From positions 1-51,800 of the forward strand of contig CAYLHX010000009.1 of NCBI GenBank assembly GCA_964383675.1: a DNA stretch of 51,800 bases. Direction: 5' to 3'. A program made the translations under genes and the position numbers. Below, piece after piece: positions 42,242-51,324 of this stretch; the stretch's first letter is position 1, and each line of letters begins with the position of its first letter. A model generated the notes under the pieces. That model had not been told where the DNA came from and did not search any database. It saw nothing but the letters and a program-made list of their open reading frames with translations. This DNA is from CAYLHX01 sp964383675 (GTDB taxonomy: Bacteria > Patescibacteriota > Gracilibacteria > UBA1369 > LOWO2-01-FULL-3).

Positions 42242-43267
42242 CTACCCTAAAATCTTTTCAATTTCATCCCTCTCGATGGCGCTCTTTATTTCGCGGGCAA
42301 TGCGGCGTCCGGTGCTCATCGGAACGTCATAGCGCAGCCAAGTGTAAGGGGAGCCGTTAATATAAGGGTTTGTGCCGGCTACAATTCTCGCTGAAATCTC
42401 AAATACGAAATAATTTAACTCGGGATCGATAATACCCTCCAGACAAAAAGGGCCAAAAAGACCACCGTCTACCAATTTTTTTGACGATTCCACCACTCTT
42501 TCTCCCATGGCGAATATCTGCGGCAACATAGATTCCCTCAGTACAATCGGTACGTTCCCGGTAATTGTATAAGTTGTTCTGATATCCACATCCACCTGAT
42601 CTTTTGCCGCTACGCGACCGATAGAATCGGCGTTAGATTCATAGCGCTTGTCAAATCCCATCACTTCAATCTCATTATCCACCTTACTATAAAAATAATG
42701 CGAGTAGACGGGCACGCCTACAATATACTCTTGAATTACATAGTCGTCATTGCCCTCGGTTCCTTCATAAACTTTATACCTCTCATAAAATTCTTCCGGA
42801 GTATTGGCCAGGAAATAACCTTTTCCGCCACGTGCACCATGAAACTTTACTATAACCGGACGATCGATTTCATCCGGATTGTTGAAAATATGAGGAACTT
42901 TAATATCTGCATCAAGAAGCCATTTCCTCTCCTTGGTTCTGTCCGATTCCCACTCCAAAATCCCTTTGGCCCCATAGTGCATGGCCTTTACGTCCATCAT
43001 TTTAGTGGCACCTATATAGGCCACAAAAGAACCATGAGGGATAACAATGGCATTCTGATCAATCAATTGCTGTTCAATTTTGAAATAATCTTTAAAGCTA
43101 TCCACCTCAATAATCTGATCGGCTACGCCGTAACTGTCATAAGGTTTCCTTGCATCTTTTGTACATATACAAATAGTCTCAAATCCTTCATCTCTGGCAC
43201 CTTTGAGTATCTGAAGAGCGGTATGACTCCCCAGGGTTGCGATCTTGTAGTCTTTAAAATTTGCCAT
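42242..43267 (-). CDS. purP: 5-formaminoimidazole-4-carboxamide ribonucleotide synthetase
   Basis: 341 aa, close to the archaeal PurP length. The DUF1246 domain opens with YKIATLGSHTALQILKGARD and EGFETICICTKDARKPY, and the ATP-grasp domain has RPVIVKFHGARGGKGYFLA. The DUF1297 domain includes FGPFCLEGIIDPELNYFVFE and SARIVAGTNPYINGSPY. In archaea it formylates AICAR with formate and ATP instead of 10-formyl-THF. Here a complete PurH is encoded two genes upstream (uppP between), so the step is potentially duplicated by two chemistries. The archaeal-type family in a bacterium suggests old transfer. Confidence 0.82.
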   Translation of the reverse strand: MANFKDYKIATLGSHTALQILKGARDEGFETICICTKDARKPYDSYGVADQIIEVDSFKDYFKIEQQLIDQNAIVIPHGSFVAYIGATKMMDVKAMHYGAKGILEWESDRTKERKWLLDADIKVPHIFNNPDEIDRPVIVKFHGARGGKGYFLANTPEEFYERYKVYEGTEGNDDYVIQEYIVGVPVYSHYFYSKVDNEIEVMGFDKRYESNADSIGRVAAKDQVDVDIRTTYTITGNVPIVLRESMLPQIFAMGERVVESSKKLVDGGLFGPFCLEGIIDPELNYFVFEISARIVAGTNPYINGSPYTWLRYDVPMSTGRRIAREIKSAIERDEIEKILG

Positions 43268-43339
43268 AATAACTTCAAAATTTAGAACTTTTGAATATCA
43301 TACAAAGATCTTTTCATTTTGTCTACGAATTTTTATAAC

Positions 43340-44239
43340 TTAGCTTATCATCACTCCCATCCCCAGTGCGATCAAGTAAATCGCAAAGACCATTAAGGTG
43401 TGCTTTTTCAGGAAATGCATTAAGAAAGCGATGCTGGCCAGGCCGAAGGCAAAAGAACTTATAAAGCCGATTAAAAGTGCATTTGCTCCTACATGATCGC
43501 TAACTACCGTAGAGCCGTTATCCAGAAAAGTTAGCAGTGCGGCGCCTAAAATGGCCGGTATGCTTAACAGAAAAGAAAAACGCGCCGCACTCGTCCTGTC
43601 TATTCCCTGAAAGAGACCGGCAACAATAGTTGAGCCGGATCTGGAAACACCCGGAATCAGCGCCACCGATTGTGCCAGGCCGATCACCAAAGCTTTTTTC
43701 CAGTTCAGTTTATGCATTTCGATATTTTCATAACCGGGTTGCAAAGCTCCTCTTACCTTTTCATAGCCCTCCACGGCGCCGTCCACAATCTTTTCTTTCA
43801 AGCTACGATCGGCGTGAAGGCGTTTGTAAGTCAATTCGCCCAGTAAAAATACCAAACCCACCACAAGCATCCAACCACCCACGCTCTTTACATTTCTAAA
43901 CATGGTATCAATTGCGTCACCAAAAAACAGTCCGATAATCACCGCCGGGATTGTGCCGATTATGATGAATAAAACAAGCTTACCGAAATAATCATCCCTA
44001 TTCAGCTTTCCGCTTAACAGCCGACCCAAAGCCTTCAACATCTCCCAGATATCTCTTCTGAAGTAGAATAAAACCGCCAACAGAGTGGCAACGTGCACGG
44101 TAACATCAAAACTTTTCAGCATCTCCACCTCCAGTCCCAACAGTTCTTCTCCCAGGATCAAATGGCCACTGGAAGATATAGGCAAAAACTCAGTTAATCC
44201 CTGCAGACCGCCCAAAATAAACGCATCAAGCCAATTCAT
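43340..44239 (-). CDS. uppP: Undecaprenyl-diphosphatase
   Basis: 299 aa membrane enzyme recycling undecaprenyl-PP for cell-wall synthesis. The N-terminal catalytic motif is LQGLTEFLPISSSGHLIL (Glu, Ser-rich, His) and the second is IPGVSRSGSTIVAGL. About eight membrane helices. A soluble insert of about 40 residues lies between the helices (HADRSLKEKIVDGAVEGYEK). The gene lies between purH and purP on the same strand. Confidence 0.92.
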   Translation of the reverse strand: MNWLDAFILGGLQGLTEFLPISSSGHLILGEELLGLEVEMLKSFDVTVHVATLLAVLFYFRRDIWEMLKALGRLLSGKLNRDDYFGKLVLFIIIGTIPAVIIGLFFGDAIDTMFRNVKSVGGWMLVVGLVFLLGELTYKRLHADRSLKEKIVDGAVEGYEKVRGALQPGYENIEMHKLNWKKALVIGLAQSVALIPGVSRSGSTIVAGLFQGIDRTSAARFSFLLSIPAILGAALLTFLDNGSTVVSDHVGANALLIGFISSFAFGLASIAFLMHFLKKHTLMVFAIYLIALGMGVMIS

Positions 44240-44262
44240 GAACGCATTATAACAAAATAATC

Positions 44263-45798
44263 CTAATGTCTGAAATGTCGTCGACCGGTGAATATCATTG
44301 ATATCCCCAGCTCATCAGCCCTCCTGATAACCTCTTCGTCATTGACGGAACCACCCGGTTGAATAATCGATGTCACTCCAAGCTCTACAGCCTGCTCCAG
44401 AGCGTCCGGAAAGGGAAAGAAGGCATCCGAGGCCATTACCGACCCCCGAATCTTCTCAGCGCCTTTAATTCCCGCTATAGCGACACTGTCTACCCTGGAC
44501 ATTTGCCCGGCCCCAACTCCGGTCACTACCGTACCTTTTGCCATCACCACGGCGTTGGACATGACATGTTTACATACTTTGTTGGCGAACAACATCGCCG
44601 ACACCTCTTCCCGAGTAGGTTTTTTCGCGGTAACAACCTTCAAATCTGCCTCCGTTATTTCATAAGTGTCTTTGGTTTGAATAAGCAACCCTCCGGCAAC
44701 TTTTTTAATATCCGTTTTAAATAGATCCAACTTCAACGGCCCGGTCTCCAAAATGCGCAAATTTTCACGAGACTTCAAGCGCTCCAGTGCCTTAGCTTCA
44801 TAGGAAGGTGCAATGATCATCTCCACAAACATTTTCTCCCTCTTCATGTGATCAACCACCGCTTCGGTAACCTCGCGATTCACGGCAATAATACAGCCAA
44901 AAGCCGACAACGTATCAACTTCATAGGCCTTTATAAAGGCATCTTCCAGTTTTTCGGCTGATGCCACACCGCAAGGATTGTTGTGCTTAATAAACACCGT
45001 CGTTGGTTCTTTGAACTCTTTCACCAGCTCCAAAGCGCTATCACCATCCACTAAATTATTAAACGACAGCTGCTTACCATGCAAAACCTTTGAATTGGTG
45101 ATGTTGGCATCTGTATTAGTCGGATTACGGAAAAAAGCCGCCTTTTGATGAGGATTATCACCATAACGCAGACTGGAAACCTTTTCATAGTGCAAATCTA
45201 AAAGCTCCGGTTCTCCCAACTGTTCTCGCAAATAGTGAACAACGGCTTCATCATAATTGTAGGTCAGTGTGAAAGCTTTTCTGGCTAAAAGTTTACGCGT
45301 TGCCAGATCTGTATCTCCATCTTTTTCGATCATCTCGGCAACCATCTGATAGTCTTCAGGATTGGTAACCACTGTCACAAACTTGAAGTTTTTTGCAGCA
45401 CTGCGCACCATGCTTGGGCCGCCTATATCAATATTCTCAATGGCCTCCTCTTCACTACAGCCTTTTTCTATGGTCTCACTGAATGGATAAAGGTTAACTA
45501 CTACCAAATCAATAAACTCAATACCGTTCTTTTCCGCCTCTTCCAGATGTTTTTCATTGTCACGTAAAGCCAAAAGTCCTCCATGAACTTTGGGGTGTAG
45601 AGTCTTAACTCTGCCATCCATCATCTCCGGAAAACCGGTATAATCCGAAACGTCAACAACCGAAACACCAGCTTCTTTCAAGGCTTTTGCCGTACCACCG
45701 GTAGATAAAATCTCTATTCCTTTCCCACTTAACCTTTTCGCAAATTCACAAATCCCCGTTTTATCCGACACACTGATTAAGGCACGTTTAACGGACAT
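44263..45798 (-). CDS. purH: Bifunctional AICAR transformylase/IMP cyclohydrolase
   Basis: 511 aa, full length. The N-terminal IMP cyclohydrolase is intact (RALISVSDKTGICEFAK, LSTGGTAKALKEAG, MMDGRVKTLHPKVHGG, NIDIGGPSMVRSAAKN). The C-terminal AICAR transformylase carries the catalytic Lys-His in VFIKHNNPCGVAS, plus GAGQMSRVDSV and SDAFFPFPD. It performs the last two steps of IMP synthesis with 10-formyl-THF. With purN (30104) and purP it forms the purine set of the window. Confidence 0.96.
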   Translation of the reverse strand: MSVKRALISVSDKTGICEFAKRLSGKGIEILSTGGTAKALKEAGVSVVDVSDYTGFPEMMDGRVKTLHPKVHGGLLALRDNEKHLEEAEKNGIEFIDLVVVNLYPFSETIEKGCSEEEAIENIDIGGPSMVRSAAKNFKFVTVVTNPEDYQMVAEMIEKDGDTDLATRKLLARKAFTLTYNYDEAVVHYLREQLGEPELLDLHYEKVSSLRYGDNPHQKAAFFRNPTNTDANITNSKVLHGKQLSFNNLVDGDSALELVKEFKEPTTVFIKHNNPCGVASAEKLEDAFIKAYEVDTLSAFGCIIAVNREVTEAVVDHMKREKMFVEMIIAPSYEAKALERLKSRENLRILETGPLKLDLFKTDIKKVAGGLLIQTKDTYEITEADLKVVTAKKPTREEVSAMLFANKVCKHVMSNAVVMAKGTVVTGVGAGQMSRVDSVAIAGIKGAEKIRGSVMASDAFFPFPDALEQAVELGVTSIIQPGGSVNDEEVIRRADELGISMIFTGRRHFRH

Positions 45799-45872
45799 TT
45801 AGAAAGGTTAATAATTGAAGCCCCGGAGAGAGATTTTAATTATCCTATTTTTAAAGTCAAGGGCACCTCCAT

Positions 45873-46163
45873 TTATCGGGGCGGATCATAACCACCTTTA
45901 CTCCAGGGATTACAGCGCAAAATACGCCATATAGCTTTTAAACTGCCGATAATTGCACCATTTTTTTTTACGCTGGCATGTGCATAGTCCGAACATGATG
46001 GAGTATATTTGCAGTAACCGTATGGAAACACTTTTTTGAAAAATGGGCTGTGGTCCGGAGATAAAGTTTTCTGATAACCTTTAATTAAAAGAAGTACCAA
46101 ATTTCTTGGCAGCAAATAGAAAACGCGAAAAAGACTTTTAAGCCACTTCATCCAAGTCACCAT
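45873..46163 (-). CDS. yidD: Membrane protein insertion efficiency factor YidD
   Basis: 96 aa. Family hallmarks: LLLIKGYQKTLSPDHSPFFK, YGYCKYTPSCSDYAHASVKK (the paired Cys) and RILRCNPWSKGGYDPP. It is a small amphipathic membrane-associated protein that helps YidC-dependent insertion. The ATG overlaps the TAA of the upstream peptidase gene by one base. The usual neighbours (rnpA, rpmH, yidC) are not nearby. Confidence 0.93.
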   Translation of the reverse strand: MVTWMKWLKSLFRVFYLLPRNLVLLLIKGYQKTLSPDHSPFFKKVFPYGYCKYTPSCSDYAHASVKKNGAIIGSLKAIWRILRCNPWSKGGYDPPR

Positions 46164-47335
46164 TAGTAGTAATTTCCCGGATATTGTTTTACACCGTCCT
46201 GAATAACTTCCCAGTGAAGATGGATACCGGTAATACCATAAACTCTACCTGTATTACCCATTACGCCTAGGACATCACCCTGGTTCACCCATTGGCCTGA
46301 GTAAACACTTACACTGTCCATGTGGGCGTAAAGGGTTTGTAAACCGTTACCGTGGTCAATGATTACATGATTACCATAACCACCTCCCCAGGTTCCTGTG
46401 GAGACCTTAGACACCGTACCGCCACCGGCAGCCCAGATTGGAGGCATGCTGCTGTCTGCGATATCCAGGGCGTAGTGTCCGCCGTGGTAGCCCTGAGTAA
46501 TTTTACCCATGGTAGGGAAGATAAATACTTTTCCGCCGGTCGGAGTTGATGTTGAGGCGGAAGCATTGGTATAAACTACTGCACGATCATCTCTCGAAGC
46601 ATCCGTAACTCTGTAATCCACTGCAATATTCACCGGAGGCGCCGCCGGAACAGCTCCCGGTAGAAAGACTGACTGGCCACTAGTTACCACCTCACTGGCC
46701 AGGCCGTTTTGCGCTATGATAGCGTCTACTGAAATCTCATATTTGGAGGCAATTTTTTCAAGACTATCACCACTGGCCACCGTATAGCTGATTCCATCTA
46801 CAGGCGGAACCAATAGCTTTTGTCCTACTCTAATGCTGTTGGCATTTGATAATTTGTTCTCCCAAATGATCGTATTTACGTTAACTCCATATCTGGCGGC
46901 AATCACAGATAGAGACTCGCCTGATTCAACTGTGTGAACGGCGTAATCGGTAAGTCCAACGCGGTTTGAATCCTCTGTTTGAGGGTTTACCTTTACCAAA
47001 TAACCGCTCTCATCGGAAACCAGTACATCACCGGGAACGGAATAAGCGTTTATATATTCATTAGAGTAAGTCATGTTTGTGGCAACGAAGCTTCCGCCGG
47101 GAGTAAGTGAGCTGGCCGCCAGAGCAACAGTGGCGATAGTTACCACCTGAAACATCAGCTTTCTCTGCGGAGAATCCGGCACTACATTAAGTAAAGCCGC
47201 CCGTAAATTTAAAAGGAACCTCTTTACCTTAATAAAGAGGTCGGTATTGGCTGCGGCAGTAAAAGGCTTCCCTAATATATTAAGGGCGTCCATCAAGTGA
47301 ATTTTTACCAGGTCCTTCTTGGAAAAAATCCTCAA
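46163..47335 (-). CDS. LysM-containing M23 peptidoglycan endopeptidase
   Basis: 390 aa. I accept a TTG start at 47335 because AGGAG lies 10 bases before it; an in-frame ATG at 47293 is the alternative. A membrane helix (about residues 62-82, VTIATVALAASSL) follows a cytoplasmic-like N-terminus. Two LysM domains bind glycan (YAVHTVESGESLSVIAARYG and YTVASGDSLEKIASKYE). The M23 domain is complete, with zinc ligands in GGHYALDIA (H-x3-D) and IHLHWEV (HxH) and the additional His in TLYAHMD. It should cleave peptide cross-links in the wall. Confidence 0.9.
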   Translation of the reverse strand: MRIFSKKDLVKIHLMDALNILGKPFTAAANTDLFIKVKRFLLNLRAALLNVVPDSPQRKLMFQVVTIATVALAASSLTPGGSFVATNMTYSNEYINAYSVPGDVLVSDESGYLVKVNPQTEDSNRVGLTDYAVHTVESGESLSVIAARYGVNVNTIIWENKLSNANSIRVGQKLLVPPVDGISYTVASGDSLEKIASKYEISVDAIIAQNGLASEVVTSGQSVFLPGAVPAAPPVNIAVDYRVTDASRDDRAVVYTNASASTSTPTGGKVFIFPTMGKITQGYHGGHYALDIADSSMPPIWAAGGGTVSKVSTGTWGGGYGNHVIIDHGNGLQTLYAHMDSVSVYSGQWVNQGDVLGVMGNTGRVYGITGIHLHWEVIQDGVKQYPGNYY

Positions 47336-47640
47336 ATGACGATTTCTCCTGGCAAACCTGTTAACCTGTATTGTTTGTTCCGTTGATTCTATGGTAACCG
47401 AATTTAGTGAATATTTCTTTCAGCCCAATTTTGGTTTCAACACTTCATTCCTCCAGAAGAAGCTACCAAAAAACATTTTAAATGTCAATAACCTGCTCCC
47501 TCTTCCTTATATTATCCGGAAGTGAAGGATTAACTTCAACCCCCGTAAGTTGACTGCACTTAAAGAATGTTGTATTTTAACTTTCACCCCTGGCGCAACA
47601 CGGCTGTTTTGTTGCTCTGTAAGCCATAAAATCAGCTTGC
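47336..47640 (-). promoter_or_regulatory. Possible leader region of the M23 gene
   Basis: The 470-base gap 47336-47807 separates the divergent M23 and rpsF genes. On the M23 side there is a TTGACA (47487-47492) with a poor -10 (TAGCTT) 17 bp later. Further upstream, a perfect 6-bp hairpin (GCAACA-N9-TGTTGC, around 47595-47615) and a CTTCC/GGAAG pair suggest structured RNA if transcription begins earlier. I cannot assign it to a known riboswitch. Confidence 0.25.
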
Positions 47641-47699
47641 TAACCTTGGATTATGGAGACCAGCCGTAAAAATAACCCCTTGACTTTTGCAAGAAAAGA

Positions 47700-47807
47700 T
47701 TGGGTTTTACTATTGCAAAAAGAAGACCGTTTTGTTAAGGTTCACCAGCTTTATTAATTTTCTGCTCTATATCAATTCAAGATATACGGCTTTAACCCAA
47801 AGAAAAT
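47700..47807 (+). promoter_or_regulatory. Possible rpsF leader structure
   Basis: TTGGGTT (47700-47706) is perfectly complementary to AACCCAA (47794-47800) just before the rpsF ATG. An unpaired CCG (47727-47729) lies between. A TTGACT (47680-47685) and TACTAT (47708-47713) are promoter-like but badly spaced (22 bp). In many bacteria the S6-S18 complex binds a leader with a CCG bulge. Whether the arms are both transcribed here is uncertain. Confidence 0.3.
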
Positions 47808-48419
47808 ATGGAAGAAAATTCTAAGTCCGAGCAGACTTCATATGAGATTATGGTAATGCTATTACCGGATCTTGGCGAAAAACAAACCGAGAGCGCTCTT
47901 GATGAAGTACGCGAACTTATCACCTCCAATGGTGGAAAAATCACTCACGAAGATATCTGGGGAGTTCGTGATCTTGCCTTTAAAATTAGAAAGCAGGATC
48001 AGGGCTTTTATGCGGTCTTCAACTTTACTATGGATGCCGGAAACGTAAGAGAAATCTCCGCCCCTCTAAATATCAACCAGGAAGTGATGCGATACTTGAT
48101 CACAAAGACGCCGGCTCACTATGAGTTCAAAACTCTGGAAGATTACACCAAGGAGGCTGAAGAGGCCAAAAAAGCTGCCGAAGCCGCCAAAAAGGAAGAA
48201 GAGGAAAAGAAAGCGAAACCCGTTAAAAAAGTAAGCAAACCCAAAGAAGAGGAGAAGGTAGAGAAAAAAGTAGAGGAGAAAGTTGAAAAGAAAGCTGAAG
48301 AAAAAGAAGAGGTTAAGGAAAGCAAGCCAACTAAAAAATCCGAGGACAATAAATCCAAGCTGGACGAAGTTGATGAAAAACTCAAGAGCATCATCGACGA
48401 TCCGGATATCACTTTATAA
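47808..48419 (+). CDS. rpsF: 30S ribosomal protein S6 with charged C-terminal extension
   Basis: 203 aa. S6 fold in the first 110 residues (YEIMVMLLPDLGEKQTESAL, GKITHEDIWGVRDLAFKIRK, YAVFNFTM, NINQEVMRYLITK). It pairs with S18 on the 30S platform. About 90 extra residues follow, almost all Lys/Glu/Ala, ending DEKLKSIIDDPDITL. Long acidic-basic S6 tails occur in various bacteria but this one nearly doubles the protein. First gene of rpsF-ssb-rpsR. Confidence 0.95.
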   Translation: MEENSKSEQTSYEIMVMLLPDLGEKQTESALDEVRELITSNGGKITHEDIWGVRDLAFKIRKQDQGFYAVFNFTMDAGNVREISAPLNINQEVMRYLITKTPAHYEFKTLEDYTKEAEEAKKAAEAAKKEEEEKKAKPVKKVSKPKEEEKVEKKVEEKVEKKAEEKEEVKESKPTKKSEDNKSKLDEVDEKLKSIIDDPDITL

Positions 48420-48436
48420 GTAACTAAGCAAAAATC

Positions 48437-48856
48437 ATGAGAACAGTAAATAAAGTTATTATCATAGGAAATCTGACCAGAGATCCTGAAATGAAAGAAA
48501 CCACCAATGGTCAAAAAATTACTACTTTCGGTATTGCCACTAATAGAGAGTGGGTTACCAGTACCAGTGAAAGAAAACAATCAACCGAATTTCACGAGTG
48601 TGTGGCCTGGTCTCACCTGGCTGAAATCTGCTCAAAATACCTTCAAAAGGGGAAACTTGTTTACATCGAAGGTTATCTTAGAACCAGAAGCTGGGAAGAT
48701 GTTAATGGCGAAAAGAAATTCAGAACCGAAATCGTGGTTCAGGATATGATTATGTTGAATAAAAAAGCGCAAAACGAAGATGAAGAAAAAGAATTGCTGG
48801 AAGTAGCACCAATGGCCGATACAGACGATGATCTGAATTCGGAAAATATGTTTTAA
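48437..48856 (+). CDS. ssb: Single-stranded DNA-binding protein
   Basis: 139 aa. OB-fold start RTVNKVIIIGNLTRDPEMK, followed by ITTFGIATNREW, ECVAWSHLAEICSKYLQKGK and YIEGYLRTRSWEDVNGEKKF. The C-terminal tail is acidic and ends in an aromatic residue (DTDDDLNSENMF), the partner-binding tip of SSB although not the exact DDDIPF. Middle gene of the S6-SSB-S18 operon. Confidence 0.95.
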   Translation: MRTVNKVIIIGNLTRDPEMKETTNGQKITTFGIATNREWVTSTSERKQSTEFHECVAWSHLAEICSKYLQKGKLVYIEGYLRTRSWEDVNGEKKFRTEIVVQDMIMLNKKAQNEDEEKELLEVAPMADTDDDLNSENMF

Positions 48857-48879
48857 TTCACCCTTTAACCTAATTCAAA

Positions 48880-49092
48880 ATGCCAAGTTATAAAAATAGA
48901 AAATGTTACTTTACCGATCAGGGCATTAATTTTATCGATTACAAGAACATTGACCTGATAAGTAAATTTGTGTCCCAATATAATAAAATAGTTCCAAGGT
49001 ATTACACCGGGACAGCTCTTAAACATCAAAAAAAGCTTACACAAGCCATAAAGAACGCTCGTTACATGGCTTTGATGCCTTACACCAAATAG
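48880..49092 (+). CDS. rpsR: 30S ribosomal protein S18
   Basis: 70 aa. Conserved S18 marks are INFIDYKNIDLISKFVSQYN, KIVPRYYTGTALKHQKKLTQ and AIKNARYMALMPY. A Cys occurs near the N-terminus (NRKCYF) without the full zinc set. Binds S6 on the 30S platform. Last gene before a strong terminator. Confidence 0.95.
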   Translation: MPSYKNRKCYFTDQGINFIDYKNIDLISKFVSQYNKIVPRYYTGTALKHQKKLTQAIKNARYMALMPYTK

Positions 49093-49114
49093 AGGATTAA
49101 AGATTTCTGCACTT

Positions 49115-49139
49115 AGCCCTTCAAAAGAAGGGCTTTTTG
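49115..49139 (+). terminator. Terminator of rpsF-ssb-rpsR
   Basis: AGCCCTTC (49115-49122), AAAA loop, GAAGGGCT (49127-49134), then TTTTT. A perfect 8-bp stem 22 bases after the rpsR stop. Confidence 0.9.
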
Positions 49140-49179
49140 TGTTAAAATAACTAGATAAAAAAAGACAAAAACAAACAAA

Positions 49180-49734
49180 ATGATTAAAAAAATCAAAGCC
49201 AAATTTGAGGCCAGAAAAATCCGTCGGGCGCAAAAGAGAGAATACATGCGCAACGTGCCTTCTTCCTTTGATCATGCCATTATAAGCTGGACGGCACAGG
49301 AGTATCTGAAATTCGAAAAAGGTAAAACCTGGAAATTCGTGGTGGCATTAGCCATTGTTGGGGCGGCCTTATGGGGGTTTCTCAATCAATCTTGGACCTT
49401 TTCATTGGCCATCATCGCCTTTGCCATTGCCTATTTCGTTGTGCACATGGAGGAGTCGGGGGAGGTTGAGGTGGTAATTTCGGAGATCGGCATCAAGGTG
49501 GGAGGAAGACGTTACTCTTTTAGCAAAATCAGAGCTTTTTGGATTGTATATGAACCGCCATTTGTAAAATCACTGCATATTCGCGTTCCCGGTGATCTTG
49601 CCGGTGACATTGAAATTCAGCTTGGAGATCAAAATCCGGCGAAGGTACGAGAGCTTTTAATTGGAAAAATTCCCGAATTGGAAGGTGAGCAGATTCCTTT
49701 TAGCACCGCACTCGCCAGATTATTTAAACTGTAA
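49180..49734 (+). CDS. Small conserved membrane protein
   Basis: 184 aa. A basic N-terminus (KKIKAKFEARKIRRAQKRE) is followed by two close membrane helices (about residues 51-67 and 70-88). The soluble C-terminal half is beta-rich, with EVEVVISEIGIKVGGRRYSF and the segment KIRAFWIVYEPPFVKSLHIR, which looks like the PH-like fold of small bacterial membrane proteins. No exact family. It is followed after two bases by the next gene. Confidence 0.6.
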   Translation: MIKKIKAKFEARKIRRAQKREYMRNVPSSFDHAIISWTAQEYLKFEKGKTWKFVVALAIVGAALWGFLNQSWTFSLAIIAFAIAYFVVHMEESGEVEVVISEIGIKVGGRRYSFSKIRAFWIVYEPPFVKSLHIRVPGDLAGDIEIQLGDQNPAKVRELLIGKIPELEGEQIPFSTALARLFKL

Positions 49735-49736
49735 AA

Positions 49737-51323
49737 ATGACTTTCGAGACCCCCTACAATAAAGATGGTAAAGATCCTGAAGGCAAAATCCACCACTCAC
49801 TGGTGGCCGGAGAAGATGCCGGTATGAAAAAGATCTTTGATGATGCCGAAAGTACCTTGCTGGGCAAAATTGACCCGGTCAAGCTTAGTAAACAGCGCTA
49901 TGAGTATCTCATCGGTGTGATTAAGGATATTGCAATCACTCCGCTCAATGCCCAAAGAAACAAATGGGAGCAGGTAAAATCAACAGCTAGGTTAAACAAC
50001 ACCTATCAGGAATTAAATGCTCTTGGAGGGGAAATTGCAAAGGAAGTCAGCAAGATTACTGAAGAGATGAGCCTCTACATTGAGAAAATGAAAAAAGATT
50101 CCGAAAACGGAGAAGTTACGCCGGAAGTGGCCGCGGCCATGCGCGATAGTCAGAGAAGTGCCAGGAAGGTGGCGGAGATCATTATGCTGGACAGAGAAAA
50201 ATATCAGGACCTTCTGGACGCTTACAAGTGGGCCCTTGGCGGCTCAAAAAAAGATCAGGGAGGTGAACATTCCAATAGCAGCTTAAATGATGGGAAGGAA
50301 GCCTTCAAAGCTTTGTTTAAACATCTGGAAGACCCCAAAGTGGCCCATTTCTGCTGGACCATAATAAGCTTTGCCGAACCGATTGACAGAGAAGGGTTTA
50401 TCGGCTTTTACATGCAGGAGAATAATCTGAAACCCGGCAGTCCCGAACTTTTGACTTTTCTGAAAAGAGGTAACGCTTCGGGGGCCTTTGACACCGGAAT
50501 GATGGAGAAATACTACTTTTTGGGAGAGAAAAAGCAATTTGCTCAGAGCGAGAGGCAAACTTACGACTTGGCCTATAAGCTGCAAAGATCTTTCCATGAC
50601 CAAGCAGCTCACTTGATGAGAGAATCTTATGGCTCCAGAAATGTCTGGGATGGTATTACCTTCGGCAAGATGTTACTTGCCGGTCTGGAAGTGGCGGCCT
50701 GGGGTACCGGTAGTGCCAACTTTATCCTAAATACTGTCCGACCGGGGGCCTTGAAAAATCCTACCGAACTGGCTCAAAACATTCTTACTAACCCTTATAT
50801 TTTGGGTAGTGGAGCGGTAATCTGGGGACTTCGAGAATTTAGAAAAGAATACAAAGAAGGAGAGCATATGCTGGCTAGCAAAGAAGAGGCTGAAACAAAG
50901 GTCCGGGCTCAAAAAGTTTTATATGAAGAGGTTCGCTTCAGCAGACCCTGGCGCGAGGTATTTGAAAGTCAGGATTTCTTCGGTGCCAAAGCCATTGGGG
51001 ATTTTATTATCGCCAAAAGTACCGACAATCAAATCCCCTCCGATGCCTCTTTAAAAATTGACACCTGCATCCTATGGCAGCGAGGTAAAGCTAAAGAACT
51101 GAAGGCCGAAGGTAAAGCAAAAGAAGCCGAAAAACATGAAACTTTAGCGGCAAAATTGGAAGAAATGAGTAAGGAGGGAAAGGCGGAAGAGGTAAATCAG
51201 CAATTCCGCAGATTTTCCAGAGCCTTTTTTGTACTCAACATCGGTGGGGTAGAGGCCAAGCGTACCTATCAGAACGCAATCGCCACAGCGCCGATCAATC
51301 CACTTGATAATGCAACCACTTAA
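49737..51323 (+). CDS. 528-aa protein, unknown function
   Basis: Mostly helical with coiled-coil-like stretches (ELNALGGEIAKEVSKITEEM, ELKAEGKAKEAEKHETLAAK). Two weakly hydrophobic segments near residues 305-330 (MLLAGLEVAAWGTG) and 350-365 (ILGSGAVIWGLREF) could be membrane-embedded. No family recognised. Read through from the 49180 gene and into the next, so it is probably the centre of a three-gene operon. Confidence 0.55.
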   Translation: MTFETPYNKDGKDPEGKIHHSLVAGEDAGMKKIFDDAESTLLGKIDPVKLSKQRYEYLIGVIKDIAITPLNAQRNKWEQVKSTARLNNTYQELNALGGEIAKEVSKITEEMSLYIEKMKKDSENGEVTPEVAAAMRDSQRSARKVAEIIMLDREKYQDLLDAYKWALGGSKKDQGGEHSNSSLNDGKEAFKALFKHLEDPKVAHFCWTIISFAEPIDREGFIGFYMQENNLKPGSPELLTFLKRGNASGAFDTGMMEKYYFLGEKKQFAQSERQTYDLAYKLQRSFHDQAAHLMRESYGSRNVWDGITFGKMLLAGLEVAAWGTGSANFILNTVRPGALKNPTELAQNILTNPYILGSGAVIWGLREFRKEYKEGEHMLASKEEAETKVRAQKVLYEEVRFSRPWREVFESQDFFGAKAIGDFIIAKSTDNQIPSDASLKIDTCILWQRGKAKELKAEGKAKEAEKHETLAAKLEEMSKEGKAEEVNQQFRRFSRAFFVLNIGGVEAKRTYQNAIATAPINPLDNATT

Positions 51324-51324
51324 A

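Noticed and set aside
48143..48580. Ser/Phe-rich minus-strand ORF over rpsF and ssb
   Set aside because: Complement of the Lys/Glu-rich tail of S6; crosses two certain genes.
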